A DNA stretch of 8,376 bases, from contig CALFSV010000014.1 of assembly GCA_937916485.1 (NCBI GenBank), positions 1 to 8,376 on the forward strand. Reading direction: 5' to 3'. This DNA is from an uncultured Paracoccaceae bacterium (GTDB lineage Bacteria; Pseudomonadota; Alphaproteobacteria; Rhodobacterales; Rhodobacteraceae). Numbering within the stretch: the stretch's first letter is position 1; each line of letters opens with the position of its first letter. Under the pieces are notes generated by a model that had not been told where the DNA came from, ran no database searches, and saw only the letters and a list, made by a program, of their open reading frames with translations. The translations under genes were made by a program, and so were the position numbers. Shown one piece after another: positions 5,294 through 8,376 of this stretch.

Positions 5294-5530
5294 TCATTCC
5301 CTTTCAAAATCGAGGCCGTTGCTGAGTTCGATGATTGCATTTTGCAGGACGAACGGAAGGTCGCTGGGGTCAACGTCGATGCCCAAGATCTCTAGGCTTT
5401 GGATTTTCACCGTGTCTGGGTCAACCTCGTGCCAGACTGGCGAGCCGGGTACGCCGTAGTCTGCTTTCTCTGTTTCGGCGGAAAAACGAACATCAATGTG
5501 TTCGCCGTCGAAGTGTGCGTAGACTGTCAT
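5294..5530 (-). CDS. Hypothetical acidic protein, first gene of the leftward operon
   Basis: Encodes 78 aa. ATG 5530 has AAGGAG about 9 bases upstream, a good ribosome-binding site; the much longer open frame reaching 6340 runs antisense to other genes. The protein is rich in Asp and Glu (DGEHIDVRF, EVDPDTVKI, LGIDVDPSDLPF) and nearly lacks basic residues. It probably forms a small beta-rich fold at the start and a helix at FVLQNAIIELSNGLDFERE. The strong acidity would suit a DNA mimic or a host-protein inhibitor, but this is speculation. It is the promoter-proximal gene, so it should be the first made from this operon. Confidence 0.75.
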   Translation of the reverse strand: MTVYAHFDGEHIDVRFSAETEKADYGVPGSPVWHEVDPDTVKIQSLEILGIDVDPSDLPFVLQNAIIELSNGLDFERE

Positions 5531-5566
5531 TTTGCATTGCTCCTTGTTGCGTTCTACTGCAACCCT

Positions 5567-5593
5567 TGTATCGCCCCTGTGAGCATCTGGCAA
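5567..5593 (-). promoter_or_regulatory. Candidate leftward early promoter (pL-like)
   Basis: On the minus strand, TTGCCA (5588-5593) is a -35-like element and GATACA (5567-5572) a -10-like element. The 15-base spacing is shorter than ideal. It lies about 40 bp before the first gene of the 14-gene operon, in the only gap that could drive it. The -35 overlaps one arm of the palindrome at 5590-5605. Confidence 0.4.
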
Positions 5594-5605
5594 GATATTT
5601 CTTGC
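5590..5605. promoter_or_regulatory. Palindromic operator candidate in the divergent control region
   Basis: GCAAGA-TATT-TCTTGC is a perfect 6-bp inverted repeat with a 4-bp AT centre, a normal size for XRE/Cro-type dimers. Each arm ends in TTGC, so it overlaps the -35-like elements of both opposing promoters. The adjacent XRE gene is the obvious candidate binder. A protein bound here could block both promoters. A weaker repeat (GTTGC and GCAAC, 5546-5563) lies in the leftward leader. Confidence 0.6.
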
Positions 5606-5628
5606 GCGGTTTCCTAATTTGGTTATAT
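5601..5628 (+). promoter_or_regulatory. Candidate rightward promoter for the XRE operon (pR-like)
   Basis: A -35-like CTTGCG (5601-5606) and a -10-like TATATG near 5624-5629 are about 17 bases apart, roughly 30 bp before the XRE start codon. The -35 lies in the right arm of the palindrome. AGGGG (5646-5650) then serves as ribosome-binding site for XRE. Confidence 0.45.
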
Positions 5629-5656
5629 GGGTGACGAACAAGCATAGGGGAACCAC

Positions 5657-5929
5657 ATGAAACTGACACCGATCTTCGCCGCCAATCTGCGAGCATATTC
5701 TGACGCCATGAAGGGAAGGGGCGTCACCCAAACTGAGCAAGCCAAGCGGTGCAACATGGCCAAAAGCACGTTTTCTGAATTGCGGTCTGGGCATGTTTAC
5801 TCGCCTAGCATCTGGACTGCGTTGCGCCTGGCTGAGATGCTTGGTGTCACGGTTGATGACCTGTTGACCGACAAACCGGATCGTCGGGTGGCTGTTGCCC
5901 AACGCATCTTCAGCGGTGAAACGGCATGA
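5657..5929 (+). CDS. XRE-family (Cro-like) transcriptional regulator
   Basis: Encodes 90 aa. ATG 5657 has AGGGG 6 bases upstream. A helix-turn-helix of XRE type covers about residues 5-71: LRAYSDAMKGRGVTQTEQAK, then CNMAKSTFSELRSG (recognition helix), then SIWTALRLAEMLGVTVDDLL. The pattern of TQTEQAKRCNMAKSTFSELR and LAEMLGVTVDDLL is typical. It is small, with no extra C-terminal dimerisation or autocleavage domain, so it is more Cro-like than CI-like. It is the first gene of the rightward operon and faces the leftward recombination operon across a palindrome, so it probably controls both. Its stop overlaps the next start (ATGA). Confidence 0.9.
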   Translation: MKLTPIFAANLRAYSDAMKGRGVTQTEQAKRCNMAKSTFSELRSGHVYSPSIWTALRLAEMLGVTVDDLLTDKPDRRVAVAQRIFSGETA

Positions 5930-6093
5930 ATGAATGGCGCGTAGAAGCTGGCCGAATGCTGCGGAAGGGTTTCGGTGTCGAAGACATCTCGGTCGCCCTG
6001 ACGGTGCCTGTTGATGACGTGAGGCAGTTTGTCCGGGCGCTGCGATTGTCCGGGCGGCTGTCGGTGGTTTTGTTTGGAAGAAGAAGCCGATGA
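5926..6093 (+). CDS. Small HTH-like hypothetical protein
   Basis: Encodes 55 aa. The ATG at 5926 overlaps the XRE stop, and its TGA overlaps the DUF1064 start, both as ATGA, so the three genes are coupled. The sequence EAGRMLRKGFGVEDISVALT and VPVDDVRQFVRALRLSGRL reads as a compact helix-turn-helix of the kind found in small phage regulators and in recombinase or sigma-type wHTH modules. It ends in a very basic RRSR. DNA binding is likely; the target is unknown. It fills what would otherwise be a 160-bp gap. Confidence 0.75.
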   Translation: MNEWRVEAGRMLRKGFGVEDISVALTVPVDDVRQFVRALRLSGRLSVVLFGRRSR

Positions 6094-6449
6094 AGATGCA
6101 ACCGAGATATGCCCGCAACAACCGGGCGAACAAATATGGTGCCAAGAAGACGGTCGTCGGTGACATAACTTTCGACAGCAAGAAGGAGGCGAACCGGTGG
6201 ACCGAGTTGCAGCTTCTTGAGCGCGGCGGGGCGATCAGTGACCTACGCCGCCAGGTCAAGGTCGAACTGACGGGCCAATATCGACCGCTGTTTACCCGGA
6301 CGGGGCGAAAGATGAAAATGACGTTTGACTTCGCATACATCGACGACGGCGTTCAGATCTACGAGGACTGCAAGGGTATGCCCACACGGGATTATGAGGT
6401 CCGTGTCGCGGTGGCTCGGGCGATGGGCTTAGAGGTCCGTGAAAGTTAG
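6090..6449 (+). CDS. DUF1064 family protein, PD-(D/E)xK nuclease fold
   Basis: Encodes 119 aa. Starts by ATGA overlap with the previous gene. Family hallmarks are KYGAKK (15-20), ITFDSKKEANRW (26-37, conserved FDSKxEA), GGAISDLRRQVKVEL (46-60) and MTFDFAYIDDGVQIYEDCKG (77-96). Asp80 and the ED-C-K of residues 92-95 form the expected PD-(D/E)xK-type active site, so it is probably a metal-dependent nuclease. DUF1064 proteins are common in phage replication regions, and a junction-resolving or similar endonuclease role has been suggested; the substrate is not clear from sequence. Its length is normal for the family. It ends the first rightward gene block, before a 247-bp gap. Confidence 0.9.
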   Translation: MKMQPRYARNNRANKYGAKKTVVGDITFDSKKEANRWTELQLLERGGAISDLRRQVKVELTGQYRPLFTRTGRKMKMTFDFAYIDDGVQIYEDCKGMPTRDYEVRVAVARAMGLEVRES

Positions 6450-6474
6450 CAGGGAGCGGAGAAGGGAGGGTCTC

Positions 6475-6507
6475 GACGCCCCCTGCAGGCGTCTGCCCTT
6501 TGACGCC
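6475..6507 (+). promoter_or_regulatory. Two mutually exclusive hairpins (GACGCC / GGCGTC / GACGCC)
   Basis: GGCGTC at 6488-6493 can pair perfectly with GACGCC at 6475-6480 (loop 7) or with GACGCC at 6502-6507 (loop 8). The pairings exclude each other, as in attenuator or leader switches. No U-tract follows, so it is not a simple terminator. Confidence 0.4.
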
Positions 6508-6563
6508 CATCTCTTGGTAGCATGGGGGATGTCTGACCGGCAACCCGGTTTGGGGGAAGAGTA

Positions 6564-6591
6564 AAGCCCCAGCCAATGAAGGCCAGGGCTT
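6564..6591. repeat. 28-bp inverted repeat overlapping a candidate promoter
   Basis: AAGCCC-CA-GCC, centre AATGAA, GGC-CA-GGGCTT: 6-bp outer and 3-bp inner arms are separated by a symmetric CA/CA mismatch. The symmetry and its overlap with the -35 at 6590-6595 suggest a protein operator rather than a terminator, since no T-run follows. Confidence 0.4.
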
Positions 6592-6618
6592 GATCTAAAA
6601 GGCTGGCGGGCCTAAAGT
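6590..6618 (+). promoter_or_regulatory. Candidate promoter for the replication gene
   Basis: TTGATC (6590-6595) and TAAAGT (6613-6618) are 17 bases apart, with 4 of 6 consensus matches each. It lies about 80 bp before the DUF1376 start and its -35 touches the inverted repeat. Confidence 0.35.
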
Positions 6619-6696
6619 GCGAGTGTCAACAACGCAGGTCATTGTTAGCACGGGTGGTGCCGTCTACGCAATACCTGCCCCAACAGAGGGCAACAA

Positions 6697-7467
6697 ATGG
6701 GCGAGCAGCCTTTCATCAAATTTTACCCGTCAGACTTCCTCGGGGGAACGTCTGGGCTGTCACCTGCGGAGCGCGGTGTCTACATCACCTTGCTTTGCCT
6801 GATCTATGAAGCCGACAGCCCGATCAGACGTGACGACAGCCGACTTGCACGGTGCTGCGGCGCTCCGAAAGCTGCATTCATTCGGATGATTGACGGCTTG
6901 ATTGCGCAGGGGAAGATCACTCAGGACGGTGACTTGATCTCGAACAGACGCGCAGAAAAGGCCATTGTGGACCGCGCAAATCGAACACAAATTGCGACCC
7001 ATGCAGCGAAGCAAAGATGGTCCGCACAAACGGAAAAAACCCAACAAAATCAAAAGGCGAATGATGCTGGCGCAATGCCGGAGCAATGCTCGGGCGATGC
7101 CAGCCAGAACCAGAACCAGAACCAGAATATAAAAACAGAACCTATCGGTTCTGCAAAAAAACGCCGCAAGCCTGAGGTTGAAATCCCAGAGGACTGGGTG
7201 CCGAACGACCGCAACGTATCCGACGCGACAGATAGCGGATTTTCACAGATAGAGATTGACCATGAAGCCGATAGATTCCGTAACTACCACCTTTCTAAGC
7301 AATCGCGATTCAGAGACTGGAACGCCGCGTGGCGGACTTGGCTTGCCAACGCTAGAAAATTCGAATCGAATAACCGCATGGCTGGCAAAGCAAGATCCCC
7401 GAGATATGGATCAGGTAGCAGTATCGCGAGCGTCGTCGCGAGACGTCGGGCTGCGGGTGAAGTATGA
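6697..7467 (+). CDS. DUF1376 family phage replication protein (initiator-like)
   Basis: Encodes 256 aa. ATG 6697 follows AGAGG by 7 bases. The N-terminal domain (1-100) is clear DUF1376: PFIKFYPSDFLGGTSGLSPA, ERGVYITLLCLIYEADSPIR, a helix-turn-helix-like segment and KITQDGDLISNRRAEKA. A Gln/Asn-rich low-complexity linker (about 112-147) contains QNQNQNQN at 137-144. The C-terminal domain has a basic patch KKRRKPEVE (154-162), then IPEDWVPNDRNVSDATDSGF and YHLSKQSRFRDWNAAWRTWL (197-216), a DnaT/DnaD-like end module common in phage initiators. The architecture (DNA-binding head, flexible linker, tail) resembles lambda O. It overlaps the following gene by up to 62 bp. Confidence 0.88.
   Translation: MGEQPFIKFYPSDFLGGTSGLSPAERGVYITLLCLIYEADSPIRRDDSRLARCCGAPKAAFIRMIDGLIAQGKITQDGDLISNRRAEKAIVDRANRTQIATHAAKQRWSAQTEKTQQNQKANDAGAMPEQCSGDASQNQNQNQNIKTEPIGSAKKRRKPEVEIPEDWVPNDRNVSDATDSGFSQIEIDHEADRFRNYHLSKQSRFRDWNAAWRTWLANARKFESNNRMAGKARSPRYGSGSSIASVVARRRAAGEV
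7105..7128 (+). repeat. Tandem hexanucleotide repeat CAGAAC x4
   Basis: Three perfect CAGAAC units and a fourth CAGAAT lie in frame within the DUF1376 gene and encode alternating Gln-Asn. Unit gain or loss would keep the frame and only alter linker length. A-rich DNA follows at once. Confidence 0.85.
7136..7153. repeat. Perfect 7-bp inverted repeat flanked by A-tracts
   Basis: CAGAACC-TATC-GGTTCTG lies between AAAAA and a run of seven A. It uses the same CAGAAC unit as the adjacent tandem repeat. On the minus strand the hairpin is followed by five T, so it could act as a weak antisense terminator; it may also be part of a replication origin. Confidence 0.6.
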
Positions 7468-8002
7468 GGGCCGGTATCCAGAAGACGGTCAGTCGTACAC
7501 AATTGCCGTTGGTTGCGAGGTCTCTGGCAGTCCCGAAAATATTGCTTCTGTGCTTGATGATTTGGTCAACTTCATGCTGCCAGCGCCAGTACGGTTGATT
7601 GAAGAGTGGTTGGCGGAATTGTCCGTTCTCGTGGCCAAGCGACAAGACGATGAGTTCAGCGAAGAACTCAGGGTGTCAGCCTATTCATCGCGCTTGTCGG
7701 TTTACCCGGCGGATGTCGTCCGAACGGTTTTGATCAAGGAGACGTACAAATTCTGGCCGACTTGGGGCGAACTGGAAAAGCGTTGCAAGGCGCTGACCAG
7801 CCCGCGCAAGAATATGATCCTAGCCCTTCGGCATGGGCCTCAGAGGACAGAGCCATCTCATAGAAGAGCGACGGAGGACGAAAAGGCTAGAATCCAGTCT
7901 TTGGTTGACGAGATGTTTCCGTCCGCTTCTGGCGAATTGAGGAAGGCCGCTGTTGAAGAGGCAATGAAGGGAAACTGTATCAAAGAGGGCGGCGAGGGAT
8001 GA
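7406..8002 (+). CDS. Hypothetical replication-region protein, possible helicase-loader analogue
   Basis: Encodes 198 aa from ATG 7406; a GTG at 7457 (181 aa) would cut the overlap with DUF1376 from 62 to 11 bp, and neither has a good ribosome-binding site. The frame extends to 7256, but that part lies fully inside the previous gene. The first 55 residues hold a beta-rich stretch (VGLRVKYEG, QSYTIAVGCEVSG). Residues 57-145 are helical: LPAPVRLIEEWLAELSVLVA, LRVSAYSSRLSVYPADVVRT and YKFWPTWGELEKRCKALTSP. The W-L, YPxDVV and FWPTWxEL elements resemble the compact domain of lambda P-type and DnaD-like loaders. Following an initiator-like gene, a helicase-loading role is plausible but unproven. 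Confidence 0.85.
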   Translation: MDQVAVSRASSRDVGLRVKYEGRYPEDGQSYTIAVGCEVSGSPENIASVLDDLVNFMLPAPVRLIEEWLAELSVLVAKRQDDEFSEELRVSAYSSRLSVYPADVVRTVLIKETYKFWPTWGELEKRCKALTSPRKNMILALRHGPQRTEPSHRRATEDEKARIQSLVDEMFPSASGELRKAAVEEAMKGNCIKEGGEG

Positions 8003-8196
8003 CAACCGAGACCTGGCGATCCATAGCCCTGGTTAACGGGATCAAGCCGGTGACGTTCTACGCCCGCGTCCGCCGGGGAATGACGCCAGAGGAGGCCGCG
8101 ACTAAACCAGTCCGGCCATACTTCCAGGAATGGCGGCCTCCTGGGAAACTAAATTCTGGTTTTCCGCAAAAAGTGCTTGACGACAGGGGCGACTGA
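7999..8196 (+). CDS. Small HTH-like phage protein
   Basis: Encodes 65 aa. ATG 7999 overlaps the preceding stop (ATGA). Residues 3-40 (TETWRSIALVNGIKPVTFYA then RVRRGMTPEEAATKPVR) have the pattern of a short helix-turn-helix followed by the rGxtpeeAxxxPvr element seen in small phage DNA-binding modules, also in proteins with NUMOD or AP2 domains. It is basic overall. Its function is probably regulatory or DNA-binding. It ends just before a candidate promoter. Confidence 0.8.
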   Translation: MTTETWRSIALVNGIKPVTFYARVRRGMTPEEAATKPVRPYFQEWRPPGKLNSGFPQKVLDDRGD

Positions 8197-8205
8197 CCCT
8201 ATGTA
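8177..8205 (+). promoter_or_regulatory. Candidate promoter before the last gene
   Basis: TTGACG (8177-8182, near-perfect -35) and TATGTA (8200-8205) are separated by 17 bases. A small hairpin, GAGGC-ACAAC-GCCTC (8217-8231), lies in the leader just after. Both precede the next gene start by less than 80 bp. Confidence 0.45.
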
Positions 8206-8252
8206 TGAATTGTCAAGAGGCACAACGCCTCGCCAACCAAGGAGACAAGAAG

Positions 8253-8376
8253 ATGGGCCAATACATTGACGAAAGCACGGGTGCAACAGCCGACAGCGTT
8301 TACATCACCACGATTGAAGGCGAGGAGATCGCATCATTGCACGGCCATGCTTGGAACGACGAAATGGTTGCGCACC
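8253..8376 (+). CDS. Partial hypothetical protein, N-terminal part
   Basis: ATG 8253 has GGAG (from AAGGAG, 8239-8244) 8 bases upstream, a strong ribosome-binding site. Forty-one codons are visible before the window ends: GQYIDESTGATADSVYITTI and EGEEIASLHGHAWNDEMVAH. The start is mostly acidic and polar with no signal peptide or membrane segment. No family can be named from this fragment. Its own candidate promoter suggests it is expressed apart from the replication genes. Confidence 0.7.
   Translation, partial: MGQYIDESTGATADSVYITTIEGEEIASLHGHAWNDEMVAH

Larger units (their letters stand above)
6450..6696 (+). other. Non-coding regulatory stretch between DUF1064 and the replication gene
   Basis: This 247-bp stretch holds no convincing gene. 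It contains purine-rich sequence (6451-6470), two overlapping hairpins (6475-6507), a 28-bp inverted repeat (6564-6591) and a candidate promoter (6590-6618). Tiny reading frames exist, for example an 11-codon one starting near 6529, but none has good support. In such a gene-dense region a gap this long suggests control of replication-gene expression. Confidence 0.6.

Noticed and set aside
5531..6340. Upstream extension of the minus-strand frame beyond 5530 (348-aa reading)
   Set aside because: It runs antisense across the control region, XRE, the HTH-like gene and part of DUF1064; its sequence is low in family features, and ATG 5530 has a good ribosome-binding site.
6500..6528. TTGACG as a -35 element in the gap
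   Set aside because: No -10-like sequence lies 16-18 bases downstream.
6292..6576. Minus-strand 94-aa Pro/Arg-rich frame
   Set aside because: It is antisense to DUF1064 and the non-coding gap, with no ribosome-binding site and no domain.
6617..6802. Plus-strand 61-aa frame from GTG before DUF1376
   Set aside because: It overlaps the well-supported DUF1376 start by over 100 bp, and its second half is an out-of-frame reading of that gene.
8201..8269. 22-codon frame starting with ATG at 8201
   Set aside because: It has no ribosome-binding site, lies on the candidate -10 and overlaps a better start at 8253.
1..8376. tRNA genes, CRISPR arrays, insertion sequences, attachment sites
   Set aside because: No cloverleaf, regularly spaced repeats, transposase or integrase-related sequence was seen by eye on either strand.

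Overview
The window looks like the early region of a temperate or lytic tailed phage (or prophage) of an alphaproteobacterium, most likely of the Rhodobacterales. The reasons are moderately high GC, very dense ATGA-type gene overlaps, and a gene set typical of that group: an ERF annealase, a YqaJ exonuclease, a GapR/DUF2312 protein, DUF1064, a DUF1376 replication protein and small HTH proteins. No integrase, CI-type repressor or structural gene is visible, so phage versus prophage cannot be decided here. All family names come from reading motifs by eye, not from searches.

Layout. (1) Positions 1-334, plus strand: the end of a lysis module with a spanin-like pair (partial membrane protein plus an overlapping small lipoprotein), closed by a strong intrinsic terminator at 374-399. 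(2) Positions 371-5530, minus strand: one long operon of 14 tightly packed genes, read from 5530 leftwards: small acidic protein, 32-aa membrane peptide, ERF annealase, unknown 133-aa protein, YqaJ exonuclease, 58-aa protein, NinB-like protein, winged-helix-like protein, GapR-like protein, 63-aa basic protein, DpdA-like transglycosylase, VUT/YhhQ-type transporter, HNH nuclease and a two-repeat NUMOD1-like protein. (3) Positions 5531-5656: a divergent control region with a perfect 6-4-6 palindrome between candidate opposing promoters. (4) Positions 5657-6449, plus strand: a Cro-like XRE regulator, a 55-aa HTH-like protein and a DUF1064 nuclease-fold protein. (5) Positions 6450-6696: a 247-bp non-coding stretch with hairpins and a candidate promoter. 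(6) Positions 6697-8376, plus strand: a DUF1376 replication protein, a possible helicase-loader analogue, a small HTH-like protein, a candidate promoter and the start of one more gene.

How it fits together. The layout resembles the lambda immunity region: a leftward recombination operon, a rightward regulator/replication operon and a shared operator. ERF plus YqaJ would form a two-component annealase/exonuclease recombination system, helped by the NinB-like and HNH proteins. DUF1376 and the following gene would start replication in an O/P-like manner. The most notable content is the translationally coupled pair of a DpdA-like base-exchange enzyme and a queuosine-precursor transporter. No 7-deazaguanine biosynthesis gene is visible in the window. 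This suggests a phage that imports or diverts host-derived 7-deazaguanine precursors and inserts them into its own DNA, probably as protection against restriction.
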